Counted from the first letter of the stretch, positions 9,368 through 18,956 are shown. The stretch is DNA of 64,000 nt from Kineosporia succinea (GCF_030811555.1 NZ_JAUSQZ010000001.1:4213241-4277240); one strand, 5' to 3'. The notes: generated from the letters alone by a model not told the origin. Translations and numbers: made by a program.

Positions 9368-9978
9368 TGGGGCTGAGGGAGCGCAATGCTGCACGCACGC
9401 GCGAGCTGATCATCGACACCGCGCTGAACCTGTTCCTGGAGCGCGGTTACGACGCCACGAAGATGGAGCACATCGCCGAGGCCGCCGGCATCGGCACCTC
9501 CACCCTCTACCGGTACTTCCCCACGAAAGACCTGCTGATCATCGATCCGCTGGCGTTCCGCGGGAAGCTGGCCGAGGGGCTGAAGTCGCGTCCGGCCGAC
9601 GAGCCGCTCGACATCGCGCTCGGGCACGTCATGATCGAGCTGTTCCTGGTGCCGCGCGGTGACCAGCAGCAGATCCGGCAGATCCAGAAAGTCGTCAACG
9701 ACAACCCGGCCCCCCGCATGCGCCTGCTCGAAGAGTTCATGAACGAGCGCAAGCTGCTCGAAGAGGCCATCGCCGACCGTCTCGGCCGCCCCCCGCACGA
9801 CGTGTTCTGCGTGATGACCGCCCGGCTCACCACCTCCCTGCTGGAGTACATCGGCGAGCTCACCTTCGACGTGCAGGACAACCCGCCCGAGGCCTACATC
9901 CGCGAGCTCTTCGGGTCGGTCACCCGGCAGCTGGCCGCCGAGCCGCCCGTGTTCCCGGTGCTCACCGAAGCGACCTGA
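9367..9978 (+). CDS. TetR/AcrR-family transcriptional regulator
   Basis: The 203-residue product starts MGLRERNAARTRELIIDTAL. Its TetR helix-turn-helix follows: MEHIAEAAGIGTSTLYRYFPTKDLL, near residues 34-58. The ligand-binding helices lie C-terminal and share no specific family signature that I recognise. It is divergent from the MMPL transporter gene, the usual arrangement for a repressor of an exporter. The ATG at 9367 gives the standard N-terminal length. An earlier in-frame start at 9322 would add 15 unlikely residues. Its 3' end overlaps the convergent AlkZ-like gene by 17 bases. Confidence 0.9.
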   Translation: MGLRERNAARTRELIIDTALNLFLERGYDATKMEHIAEAAGIGTSTLYRYFPTKDLLIIDPLAFRGKLAEGLKSRPADEPLDIALGHVMIELFLVPRGDQQQIRQIQKVVNDNPAPRMRLLEEFMNERKLLEEAIADRLGRPPHDVFCVMTARLTTSLLEYIGELTFDVQDNPPEAYIRELFGSVTRQLAAEPPVFPVLTEAT

Positions 9979-11087
9979 CCTCCTTCGCCTCCAGGCCCTT
10001 CGCCCACCAGTGGTGATAGGCGCTGTACAACGACGGATCCCTCTCGGCCACGAACGTTCTCAGCGCCTCCGCCTCCACCGCCAGCTCTTCCCAGGCGCTT
10101 CGGCAGCGCCGTGAACGCCGACACCTCCACGTTGCCGTCGAGCATGCGCCACACCCCGGCGACATACCCGTCCACGAGGATCGTGGGCAGCACGTTGCCG
10201 TTGCGCCGGATGACGACGGGTCGGTACTCCGGCGGGATGATGCGATCGCGCTCGCTGTAGGCGAGCAGCGTGCTGTCCCACATCCCGAGTAGTCGTGCGG
10301 GGGCCGGGGTATCGCCGTCCGGCACGGTCTTGGTGAGGACGTCGTACAGGTCGCGTCCCTCGGGTCCCTCCAGACGCCGGGTCGCCGCCGACTCGATCGC
10401 GGCGCGGGCCGAGGACATCGCCAGGAGGCTGAACTGGGCGAAGTCTCTCACCGTGGCCGGGCCGAAGGCCTCGAGGTACCGCGTGGCCAGATGGCGCTGG
10501 GCGTGATCCGGTTTCACCTTCTCCCAGGCCCGGTCGGCGGCCCGGAACGAGGATCGCCCCCGGAACGCCCACGGCCCACGTGTGGGGGCGTGATGCAGCG
10601 GGGCGTAGGTTTTCAGCGCCCACCACAGGCCCGGGTGGGGTCGGCCGAGATGCTGCGCGAGGTGCTCGTCCATCTCGGTGCCGGTGCGGATGTGCTGGGC
10701 CGCGTACCTGCGCAGCACCGGGATCAGGGCGTCTGCCTCCTCGCCGGTCAGCCCACTCACGGTGAAGCGGTCGTCGCCGACCCGGCCCGAGCGGATGCGG
10801 CGATGCATCGCGGCGTAGAAGTGCGGGTAGTCCTGATGGTGGACGCCGTGGAGCGTCATCCGCATCAGCGTCGCCTTCACGACGCTGCGGTCGGTGAACG
10901 CCCGATCGAGATCGGCCGGGTCGAACCCCGAGATCCGGTTCCAGAGTGCGATGTACGGTGACGCCGGCTCCTGGACCTGGAGCGCGCACAGCTCGTGCAC
11001 GGCGTCGGGCACCTCGCGGTAGACACGCCGCAGCAGCATCTGACGCTCGAGGGTGGCCCGGTTCAGCTGCCGGGCGGTGACTTTCAC
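9962..11087 (-). pseudogene. AlkZ-like winged-helix DNA-binding protein, interrupted by a one-base frameshift
   Basis: The translation MKVTARQLNRATLERQMLLR...LQVQEPASPYIALWNR...MTLHGVHHQDYPHF matches the winged-helix DNA-binding family (HTH_42/AlkZ) that includes DNA glycosylases acting on crosslinks. The frame is intact from GTG 11087 to about 10095 (FTALPKRL), then runs into Gly/Arg-rich nonsense. Removing one base at CGCCTGG gives LPKRWEELAVEAEALRTF and continues to YHHWWAKGLEAKEVRSLR, a normal family C-terminus. It is either a sequencing indel or a recent mutation. The gene lies 13 bases after the NurA-like gene, so it probably belongs to the same DNA-repair operon. Confidence 0.8.
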
Positions 11088-11100
11088 CGCGAGCCTCTGG

Positions 11101-12120
11101 TCACCCGGAGCGCCTCGTGCGCAGTGACCGGTGCAGGATCTGCGGATTCCCGAGCCTCCGCCGCAACTCCTTCTCGAGACCGGCGATGGGGTAGAGGTTC
11201 TGGGGTGCCCGCGGATCCTTGATCTCGCTGCTCGCATAGCGCACGAGCACCGCCTGACTCAGATAGGCCAGCTCCACCGCATCGGCCGCCGCCAGGTCGG
11301 CCGCACACTCCACCCGCACGATGCCCGCCCACGGCGCCCCCTCGCGATACGGCAGGCGCAGATACCAGGAGAAGCGTTTCCAGTTCGTGCCCATCCGGAA
11401 AACCGGTGTGCGATGACCTGGTTCGAGTCGGCTGACGAGCTGGTTCTGCTCGGGCTCCAGATACCGGCTGTGGTGGGTCTTGATGTACCCGAGCGCTCGG
11501 GGGAGATGCTGCCGACCCCGCAACGGGCCGTCGATCACCAGCAGGTCGTCGTCACGGTGCGCGGGCTCGAGCTGCTCGCGGGCGGCCACGGCCGTCGCCA
11601 CCTCCAGCTCGGCCAGACGCACCTGCAGCTCGGTCGAGAGCAACTGCGGCAGAGGCTTCGACGGGTCGGCGTCGGTGACGTGGGCCCGGTAGTCACCACC
11701 CGGCGCCGGGATGCTCGCCGCCGAGACCGCCGTGGTGAACAGCCCTCGCCGGATCTCGCTGCTCACCACCCGGGCCGTGTTGCCGGCGGGGGTGTGACGG
11801 CACATCGTCACCCCGGACGCGTACGAGGCGCACAGGCCCAGAGCGGCCCCGTCGTCGAGAGCGTTGACGTCGGCCGGCTCCCGGATCCAGATCCGCGCGT
11901 CCACCCGCCGCACCCCGTCGACGAACAGCACCGTGGGCGGATGCGCCTGCCCGGGACGCGGTGCGATCTGCCGCCACCGCGCCGCGGGCACCTCGATGTC
12001 CACCTCGAGCTCGGCCTTCGAGCCGGCCAGCCCGTCGTCTTCCTCGGTCGCGAAGGTGGTGCCGTAGCTGGGGTCCCACGCCTCGACCGAATAGGTCATC
12101 GGCACGGCCGCGATCGTCAC
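11101..12120 (-). CDS. nurA: NurA-like nuclease of the HerA-SbcCD operon
   Basis: The 339-residue protein has two acidic motifs typical of NurA: FVDGVRR (residues 66-72) and DDDLLVIDGPL (about 190-200). The second is followed by ALGYIKTHHSRYLEP, which resembles the third NurA motif. NurA is an RNaseH-fold 5'-3' nuclease that works with the HerA translocase to resect DNA ends. The GTG start overlaps the sbcC stop codon (GTGA), and the same operon encodes a HerA-like ATPase, SbcD and SbcC. This context supports the assignment more than overall similarity does. I did not see a signal peptide or membrane segment. Confidence 0.7.
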   Translation of the reverse strand: MTIAAVPMTYSVEAWDPSYGTTFATEEDDGLAGSKAELEVDIEVPAARWRQIAPRPGQAHPPTVLFVDGVRRVDARIWIREPADVNALDDGAALGLCASYASGVTMCRHTPAGNTARVVSSEIRRGLFTTAVSAASIPAPGGDYRAHVTDADPSKPLPQLLSTELQVRLAELEVATAVAAREQLEPAHRDDDLLVIDGPLRGRQHLPRALGYIKTHHSRYLEPEQNQLVSRLEPGHRTPVFRMGTNWKRFSWYLRLPYREGAPWAGIVRVECAADLAAADAVELAYLSQAVLVRYASSEIKDPRAPQNLYPIAGLEKELRRRLGNPQILHRSLRTRRSG

Positions 12121-15100
12121 AGGTTCTGCCTCTCCACTCTCGATGTCTGGGCGTCCCGCCGGACGTTGAACCGCACCGGCACCCGGTCGGCCAGCGCCGG
12201 CACGTGCGTGATCACACCCACCATGCGTTCACCCCGGGCCAGGTTCTCGAGCGTGCCCGCCACCGTCTCCAGCGTGTCCGGGTCGAGGGTGCCGAAACCC
12301 TCGTCCAGGAAGATGGAGTCGAGCCGCGCCCCGCCCGCGCTCGACAGCTGCGACATCTGCGACGACAACGCGAGGGCCATCGCCAGGCTGGCCTGGAAGG
12401 TCTCACCGCCCGACAGCGTCTTCACCGAGCGCCGCGCGTCGGCGTCGGTGTGGTCGACCACCACCAGGTCGCCCTTGTCGTCGTGACTCAGGTCGAACTG
12501 GCCGTTCGACAGGCGCAGCAGCGTGTCGGACGCCTCGAGCACCAGGCTCTCGAGCGCCGCCGTGGCCAGCCAGCGCGGGAACTTGTCGGCCCGCAGCAGG
12601 TCACCGAGCATCTTCGCGACGTGGGCGTGCCCCTCTTCGGCGGCCCGCTCCTCGAGCACCCCGGCGGCCTGGGCCCGGCGCTCCTGGACGCGTTCCCGCG
12701 CGGCCCGCGCCTGAGCGTGCGCACCGGTGGCGGCGGCGAGGGCCGTGGTGGCCAGATCCTCGGCGGGGAGTGGGATCTCGTGCTGCTGCAGCACCCCGGC
12801 CAGCTCCGTGGCCTTCGCCCCCGCCTCGTCACGGAGTGTCCGGGTGCTCGCGCGGGCCGTCCCGAGCTGCTCGGCCCGCTCGGCCGCCGCCCCGGAACTC
12901 CACGCGACCAGGCCGTTCCACGCCTGCAGCAGCCCGTCGGAGGTGAGCTCGGGCGCTCCCAGCGGCACCACCTCGTCGCGGGTGCGGCGCAGCCCGGCCC
13001 AGCCGGCGGCGAGCTGCCCGTCGAGCTCGTGCAGCTTCTGCTGCGCCCGCTCACGGGACTGCCGGGCCACCCGCAGCGACTCGTCGGCGGCCCGCACCGC
13101 GGCCTCGAACCCGTCGATCTGCCGGATCTGCGCGGTCGCGACGTCGAGTGAAAGAGCGCCGGCCAGTGCGGCCTTCAGGCCCGCCTCGTGCTCGATCGCC
13201 TGCGCCACCCGCTCGCGCACGCGCTCGGCCGCGGAGAGGGCCTCGGCCTGCACCGCCCGCGCCTGACGCAGTTCCTTCCCGGCCGTGGCCAGCTCGGCCC
13301 CGGCCGCCTGCCGGGCCGCCGTGACCCGGGCCAGGACCTCGCGGGCCTGCGCCAGCTCGGCGCCGACCGAACCGGCCTGCTCGGACGCCCAGCCGATCAG
13401 CCGGTGCCAGGCCTCGGCCAGCGAGAGGTCTTCGATCGGGGGCGCCCCCAGCACCACCAGCGGATCCCGGGCCTGCCCGAGCGCGCTGCGGATCCGGGTC
13501 TCGGACGCCACCAGGTCGTCGGCGGTGCGGCGTGCGGCCTCGGCGGCGGCCCGGGCCTGACGCATCGCCAGCCCGGCCTCCCGGCGGCGGGTCTCGAGGG
13601 CGCCGAGCTCGGTCAGCAGCCGCTCGGCCGTGGCCAGGTCGGGACAGGCCCGCGGCACGTTGGTGCGCAGTTCCTCGCGGCGCCGCTCGGCGGCCTCCAG
13701 CTGGGCCTGGGCCGAACTCTCCTGCCGGGCGACCTGGTTGAGCCGGGCCCGCGCCGATTCCAGGGCCCGTTCGGCCTCGCCGGTCCCGGGCAGCGCCTGG
13801 TCGGGACCGGGCTCCGGCAGCGTCGCCACCGGCTGCACGCAGACCGGGCAGGGTTCGCCGGCCACCAGATGCCGGCGCAGCGCCGAGGCCGCGTGCTGCA
13901 CCCGGGCCTCTTCCCGCCGGGCCTGGGCCTCGCGCAGCGCCGCCTCGCAGTCCTCGACGGCGGCCGTGGCCGCCCGGGTCTCGGAACGCGCCGACTCGGC
14001 CCGCTCCGGCAACCCGGCCAGCTGGCCGGCGAGAACCTCGAGATCCTCGAGCGTCGCCCGGGCCCGTTCGAGCGGACCGCGGGGCGGACCGGCCTCGAGC
14101 GCGGAAGCAGCCGCCTCGTCGGCCTTCTCGGCCTCGGCCAGCACCGCGAGTGCGGCGTCGCGAGCGGCGCGGGCGGCGCCGAGGTCGCGGTCGAGCTCGT
14201 CCAGCCCGGCCGGCAGCGCGGGCGCGCCGAGGGCCCGGTGCTGCCCCTCCAGCTCGGCCACCCGGCGCGTGGCCTCGTCGGCCTCCCGCCCCGCGCGCTC
14301 GGCCGCCACCTGCGCCTGTGTGAACCGCAGCTCGGCCTGCGTGACCTGGTGCCCGGCGGCCTCGTGGGCGGCGCGGGCCGAGGACTCGCTCGAGACCAGC
14401 CCGGGCCGCTCGGCGGTGAGACGGGCCAGCTCGGTGTGGTTCTTGACGGTCTGCTCGAGCGGGCCCCGGGCCGGTGCGGCCGAAAGCTGCTCACGGGCGG
14501 CGGTGTCGGCGGTCTCGGCGGCCGACTCACCCGACGCGGCGGCGGACGCGGCCGACGATGCCTCCGACACCGCCCGGTCGATCTCCGACACCCCGGCCGG
14601 CACGACGATCGCGGTCAGCCGGTCCCGCTCGGCCCCGAGCCGCTGCTCGACCGCCTGCGCGCCGGCCAGGGCCTCCTGTGCGGCGGCGAGCCCGGGCAGC
14701 GCCGCCCGCACCCGGGTCACCAGCCCGGCCAGCGTCTGCTCTCGCGCCGCGGCCGCGGCCTCGGCCTCGGGGGTCGCGTCCCCCAGGTCGGCGAGCGTGC
14801 GGTCGAGGTGCTCCACCCGGTCGCGGGCGGCCTGGGCCCGCTGGTTCGCCTCGCCCCGCACCACCTCGTAGTGCTCGGCGCCGATCAGGCGCAGCAGGAT
14901 CTCCTGCCGGTCTTTCGGTGTGGAGTGCAGGAACTCGGCGAAGGCGTTCTGCGGCAGCACCACACACTGCCGGAACTGCTCGAACGTGAGCCCCAGCAGC
15001 TTCTCGACGGCCTCGGTGACCTTGCTGTCGGCGGCCAGCGACTCGGTGATCTCGTCGGGCTCGCCCCGGCTCGTCACCGAGGGCAGGCGCTCGAGCCGCT

Positions 15101-15410
15101 GGTTCTTGGCCGTGGTCGACTGCCCGGTGCGGCGCACCTCGCGCGCCACCACGTAGCGCTGCCCGGCCAGCTCGAACACCAGCCGCACCACGGCGCGGTT
15201 GCCGTGCGGCGACAGCGCCATGCTCACCGCGTTCTTGCGCCCCCACCGGGGCGCCGAACCGAACAACGCGAACGTCAACGCGTCGACGATGGTCGACTTG
15301 CCCGCACCCGTCGGCCCGACGATCGCGAAGTAGTCGGCGTCTTCGAAGTCGACCAGGGCCCGCTCCCGGAACGAGGCGAAGCCCTCCATCTCCAGCAGGA
15401 CCGGCCTCAT
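12117..15410 (-). CDS. sbcC: SbcC (Rad50-like) ATPase of the SbcCD nuclease
   Basis: The 1097-residue SMC-like ATPase forms a complex with SbcD that processes DNA ends and hairpins. Walker A GPTGAGKST is at residues 32-40. Long Ala/Glu/Arg-rich coiled coils flank a zinc hook CPVC at residues 521-524, almost exactly mid-protein. The ABC signature LSGGETFQASLAMALALS and Walker B SIFLDEGFGTLD lie near the C-terminus. The Q-loop (VLPQNAFAEFL, about 151-161) is present. All parts needed for a functional Rad50-type ATPase are visible. Its ATG overlaps the sbcD stop (ATGA), indicating translational coupling. Confidence 0.95.
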   Translation of the reverse strand: MRPVLLEMEGFASFRERALVDFEDADYFAIVGPTGAGKSTIVDALTFALFGSAPRWGRKNAVSMALSPHGNRAVVRLVFELAGQRYVVAREVRRTGQSTTAKNQRLERLPSVTSRGEPDEITESLAADSKVTEAVEKLLGLTFEQFRQCVVLPQNAFAEFLHSTPKDRQEILLRLIGAEHYEVVRGEANQRAQAARDRVEHLDRTLADLGDATPEAEAAAAAREQTLAGLVTRVRAALPGLAAAQEALAGAQAVEQRLGAERDRLTAIVVPAGVSEIDRAVSEASSAASAAASGESAAETADTAAREQLSAAPARGPLEQTVKNHTELARLTAERPGLVSSESSARAAHEAAGHQVTQAELRFTQAQVAAERAGREADEATRRVAELEGQHRALGAPALPAGLDELDRDLGAARAARDAALAVLAEAEKADEAAASALEAGPPRGPLERARATLEDLEVLAGQLAGLPERAESARSETRAATAAVEDCEAALREAQARREEARVQHAASALRRHLVAGEPCPVCVQPVATLPEPGPDQALPGTGEAERALESARARLNQVARQESSAQAQLEAAERRREELRTNVPRACPDLATAERLLTELGALETRRREAGLAMRQARAAAEAARRTADDLVASETRIRSALGQARDPLVVLGAPPIEDLSLAEAWHRLIGWASEQAGSVGAELAQAREVLARVTAARQAAGAELATAGKELRQARAVQAEALSAAERVRERVAQAIEHEAGLKAALAGALSLDVATAQIRQIDGFEAAVRAADESLRVARQSRERAQQKLHELDGQLAAGWAGLRRTRDEVVPLGAPELTSDGLLQAWNGLVAWSSGAAAERAEQLGTARASTRTLRDEAGAKATELAGVLQQHEIPLPAEDLATTALAAATGAHAQARAARERVQERRAQAAGVLEERAAEEGHAHVAKMLGDLLRADKFPRWLATAALESLVLEASDTLLRLSNGQFDLSHDDKGDLVVVDHTDADARRSVKTLSGGETFQASLAMALALSSQMSQLSSAGGARLDSIFLDEGFGTLDPDTLETVAGTLENLARGERMVGVITHVPALADRVPVRFNVRRDAQTSRVERQNL

Positions 15411-16570
15411 GACGGGTGCTCCTCCACTTCACCGCTCAGCCGGGCGAACAACTTCGACACCGCGTCGTCTTTCACGCCCGTGGACTCCAGGTAGCGCTCG
15501 AACAGCTCCTGCGGACTGCCCGTGGTGCGGTCGCGATGCTGCGCCGAACGTTCGGCCGATCCGCTGAACTCGGGATCGATGCGCACCTCGAGCGCGAACG
15601 GCAGGATGTCGCTCACCGCCTCGCGCAGCCCGGCCCGGGCCGGCTCCCGCACCCACACACGTAGGTAGTCGTCGCCGTACCCGGGCGCCGCGGCCTCCAG
15701 CTCACCCAGCGTGCCGTGCACCGTGCGCAGCTTGCGCGCCGAGGCGATCGGCACGTCGAGCACCTTGGCCGGGGTGGACGCCGTGGCCTCGACCACGCAG
15801 ACCACCGACGGGTTGTCCTGCTCACCGAAGTCGACCGCGATCGGCGCCCCGCTGTAGACCACCGGGCACGCCGCGGGCAGGGTCTGGCGCCGGTGCAGGT
15901 GACCCAGGGCCGCGTAACTGCACTCGGCCGGGAAGATGCTGGCGGGCACCGAGTACTCGAAGATCGACTGGGCCTGCCGCTCACCCCCGCCGAACGATCC
16001 GCCGGTGACGGTGAGGTGCGCCATCGCGAGATTGACCGTGTCGTCGTGAAATTCACCGCACAGACTGCCGAGCACCTGCCGCACCAGCTGGTCGTAGGCG
16101 CCCACGTTCTCGGCGGGCGTCTGTGCCATCAGGTTCGCCGCCCGCACGGCGTACCGCTGCGACAGGAACGGCAGCAGCGCCACCGCGGTCTCGTGCCCGT
16201 CGGAGCGGGCCTTGAACCGCACCACGCCGCCGGACTCGGGCCGCCGCGGGTTGCCCAGCAGCGTGATGCCGGCCCGGCCCATCAGCGGCCGGTAGGCGTC
16301 GAAACTGCCCGGGTGGTCGTGGTTCCCGGCCAGCGCGATGACCTCGCACCCCAGGTCGCGCAGCTGCATCAGCGTGCGCACCACCAGCTGCTGAGCCCCC
16401 GCGCCGGGCACCGCGTTCTCGTACAGGTCGCCCGAGATCAGCACCGCGTCGACCTCGTGAGAACCGGCCACCGAGACGATCTCGCGCAGCACGGCGCGTT
16501 GCTCGTCGAGCCGGTCCTGCCCCTTGAGCTGCTTGCCGACGTGCCAGTCGGACGTGTGCAGAAACTTCAC
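15407..16570 (-). CDS. sbcD: SbcD (Mre11-like) nuclease subunit
   Basis: The 387-residue metallophosphoesterase is the nuclease subunit of SbcCD. It opens with FLHTSDWHVGK (Asp and His of phosphodiesterase motif I), then VLISGDLYE (motif II) and VIALAGNHDHPGSF (motif III, GNHD). A later GHLHRRQ gives the C-terminal metal ligands. It binds two Mn2+ ions and cuts DNA ends presented by SbcC. The start is GTG, eight bases after the stop of the HerA-like gene, and its stop overlaps the sbcC start. Family length is usual. Confidence 0.95.
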   Translation of the reverse strand: MKFLHTSDWHVGKQLKGQDRLDEQRAVLREIVSVAGSHEVDAVLISGDLYENAVPGAGAQQLVVRTLMQLRDLGCEVIALAGNHDHPGSFDAYRPLMGRAGITLLGNPRRPESGGVVRFKARSDGHETAVALLPFLSQRYAVRAANLMAQTPAENVGAYDQLVRQVLGSLCGEFHDDTVNLAMAHLTVTGGSFGGGERQAQSIFEYSVPASIFPAECSYAALGHLHRRQTLPAACPVVYSGAPIAVDFGEQDNPSVVCVVEATASTPAKVLDVPIASARKLRTVHGTLGELEAAAPGYGDDYLRVWVREPARAGLREAVSDILPFALEVRIDPEFSGSAERSAQHRDRTTGSPQELFERYLESTGVKDDAVSKLFARLSGEVEEHPS

Positions 16571-16578
16571 CGCAACCC

Positions 16579-18336
16579 CTAGAAATCCGGCTCGTCGTCG
16601 GCGAACACCGGCGGCAGCTTGCTGAACACGTCGGCGGTGGTCGTCTTGATCGAGGCCAGGCCCCGCCCGGACGCCACCGCGGGGTCGGGTGCGGAAAGGT
16701 CACCCGGAATCACTTCCGACAACCGCGTGGCCCAGGCCGGGAACGGGAACTCCACCGCGAGCGGCACCGGGATCTCGGGCTGCGTGACGAACATGGTGCC
16801 GGGCTTGGCCAGCGTGGCCCGCTGCCGCTGCGACGGCGGCAGGAAACCGTATTCGGGGCGCCCTGCCTCGGCCGGGTCGAGCCGCCCCACCACCTTGATG
16901 CTGCTGTTGCTGATGATGCGCCGCTCCACCTCGCTCGCGGTCTGCTGCGCGCCGATCAGGATGATGCCGAGAGAGCGCCCGCGCTCGGCGATGTCGAGCA
17001 GCGTGTCTTTGATCGGGCTGTTGCCCTCGCGGGGGGCGTACTTGTTCAGCTCGTCGATCATGGTGAAGAGCAGGCTGCCCGTGCCCGCCGCCTCTTTGCG
17101 CGCGGTCTCGGCCGCCAGCACCACGCCGACCACGAACCGCTGGCCTCGCTCTTGCAGGTTGTGCAGGTCGACCACGGTGATCTGGGCGTTCTCGGTGGAG
17201 ACCCGGCGGGTGTCGCTCTTGGCCAGGTCGCCCCGGATCAGCTCGCGCAGCGGCCGCACCGACGAGATCAGCCGCCGGATGAACGCGTTGGCCGTGCCCT
17301 GCCCGATCGCCGGCCCGGCCCAGGCGCCACGGGTGGAGTCGTCGCTCAGCTGTTCGACCACGAAGTCGACCAGGTCTTCGTAGGTGCGGATCGTGCGCCC
17401 CTCCAGGGTCACCGCGCCGTCGACCCCGGCCTCGGCGGCCTCGTACTTCAGCTTCGACGCCACGTTGTGCACGACCATCGTGTACTGGTTGCGCTCGTCT
17501 TCGACGTCGGCGAAGACGTAGGGCAGCAGGCCGCCGTTGCAGAACTCCCAGAGCGTCCACCAGAAGGCGGAAACCCCGCTGGTGCGCCCGGTCACGTGGG
17601 GTCGGCCCGTCGGGTCCTGCGGCGTCGGCGGGGAGTAGAACCCGACCGACTCGAACGCCGCCGCCGGCAGATCGAGCATCGCGTAGTCTTCGCGCAGCTT
17701 GTCGTCGAGGCGCAGGTTGGTCTTGTCGAGGAACAGCAGATCTTCGCCCTTGACGCTGAACACCAGCGCCTTCGAGTTGCGCCCACCGCCCCCGAGCACA
17801 CCGGAGCGGAAGATGGAGTGCAGCAGCCAGAGCGCGAAGCTGGTCTTGGTGGCGACACCGGAGATGCCGCTGATCGAGACGTGCGCGCCCCGCACCCCGT
17901 TGAGGAACTCGAGGTTCAGGTAGACCGGCGCCCCGTCCCGCCCCAGCCCGACCGGAACCTTCTTCTCCATCTGGTCGAAGTACAGCGCCCGTGCGCGTTC
18001 TTCTCCCTGGGCCCGCTGGGCGGTGGCCCCCGGGCGCGGCGGCACGTAGACCTCGGGGTCGACCCGCGTGGTGGTGATCTCGGCGATCTCCTGCACCTGG
18101 GCCGGCAGCACGCCGTCGGCGATCAGGAACACGTCGGACCCGAAGCTGGCGCCCTCGTGCCGCGAGCGCACCTCGGTGACGATGCCCGACGTCATCACCG
18201 GCCCGACCCCCGGGATCGTGCGCCGGGTGACCACCACGTCGTCGAGCTGGAGGTAGGCGTCGGGCGCGACCGCGACATGGAATTTCAGGGGCGTGGAGTC
18301 TTCCGTGCCGACCACCAGCCCGACCGCGTCGCTCAC
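16579..18336 (-). CDS. herA: HerA-like DNA translocase ATPase
   Basis: The 585-residue protein starts with a beta-barrel-like HAS domain (about residues 1-100) and continues with a RecA/FtsK-like motor (DUF87). The P-loop region reads GISGVATKTS (157-166), which lacks the usual GxGK[ST] spacing. Walker B is LLFTMIDELNKYAP with acidic residues at about 428-429. Downstream lie GIILIGAQQTASEVERRIIS and a conserved Arg-rich stretch, as in HerA hexamers. In archaea HerA pumps DNA for NurA and Mre11-Rad50. Here it is the first gene of an operon with SbcD, SbcC and a NurA-like protein. The GTG start follows AAGGTGG. Confidence 0.8.
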   Translation of the reverse strand: MSDAVGLVVGTEDSTPLKFHVAVAPDAYLQLDDVVVTRRTIPGVGPVMTSGIVTEVRSRHEGASFGSDVFLIADGVLPAQVQEIAEITTTRVDPEVYVPPRPGATAQRAQGEERARALYFDQMEKKVPVGLGRDGAPVYLNLEFLNGVRGAHVSISGISGVATKTSFALWLLHSIFRSGVLGGGGRNSKALVFSVKGEDLLFLDKTNLRLDDKLREDYAMLDLPAAAFESVGFYSPPTPQDPTGRPHVTGRTSGVSAFWWTLWEFCNGGLLPYVFADVEDERNQYTMVVHNVASKLKYEAAEAGVDGAVTLEGRTIRTYEDLVDFVVEQLSDDSTRGAWAGPAIGQGTANAFIRRLISSVRPLRELIRGDLAKSDTRRVSTENAQITVVDLHNLQERGQRFVVGVVLAAETARKEAAGTGSLLFTMIDELNKYAPREGNSPIKDTLLDIAERGRSLGIILIGAQQTASEVERRIISNSSIKVVGRLDPAEAGRPEYGFLPPSQRQRATLAKPGTMFVTQPEIPVPLAVEFPFPAWATRLSEVIPGDLSAPDPAVASGRGLASIKTTTADVFSKLPPVFADDEPDF

Positions 18337-18468
18337 TCGTCCACCTTCTCGATCCGTCCGTCACTGAACCTTCGAAAAGAGACTAGGGAAGACCACCGAC
18401 AAGATCGGTCACGACCCACCGCGCGGAAGCCCCGCGAAGCGGACAATCGCGAACGTAGGGTGGCCGTC

Positions 18469-18927
18469 ATGAAGGACCTCCTGGTCGATTCCCTGCGCGG
18501 TCAGCGTGAGCACGTGCTGGGCATTCTCGAGGGCCTGCCCGACGAAGCCCTGCTCAGACCGGTGCTTCCGTCCGGCTGGAACTGCCTGGCGCTGGTCAGT
18601 CACCTGACGCACGACGTGGAACGGTTCTGGTTCCAGGGCGTGGTGGCCGGGCGGGTCGAGGCCCAGGAGACCGACGGCTGGAACCAGGAGCTGGGTGACT
18701 CCGCGCGCATCATCGGCTACTACCGCACCAGCATCGCCGAGGCCGACCGCATCATCGAGGCCACTGCGCTCGATCGGCCCCCGGTCTGGTGGCCCCCCTA
18801 CTTCCCGACGGGACACCGCGACCTCGGCCAGACGCTGCTGCACGTGATCACGGAGACGGCCTGCCACGCCGGTCATCTCGACGCCGCCCGCGAACTGCTC
18901 GACGGGCGCCGATGGCTGGTGCTCTGA
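18469..18927 (+). CDS. DinB/DUF664-family protein
   Basis: The 152-residue protein is a predicted four-helix bundle with the three histidines expected for metal binding: one in LVSHLTHDVERFWF and two in HVITETACHAGHLDAARELL. DUF664 (mini-circle protein) members belong to the DinB/YfiT superfamily. Several of these are thiol-dependent S-transferases, but no substrate can be assigned. ATG 18469 is preceded by AGGGTGG. The gene is divergent from the herA operon, with 132 bases between the starts. Confidence 0.85.
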   Translation: MKDLLVDSLRGQREHVLGILEGLPDEALLRPVLPSGWNCLALVSHLTHDVERFWFQGVVAGRVEAQETDGWNQELGDSARIIGYYRTSIAEADRIIEATALDRPPVWWPPYFPTGHRDLGQTLLHVITETACHAGHLDAARELLDGRRWLVL

Positions 18928-18956
18928 GAGCGTCGACGGCGGACGCGCCGGTCACC

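Noticed and set aside
1-15500. Long plus-strand reading frames of 400-800 codons opposite the real genes
   Set aside because: They are Arg/Gly/Ala/Pro/His-rich frames created by high GC on the antisense of minus-strand genes with clear motifs (adenylation domain, MMPL, SbcC). None has domain signatures.
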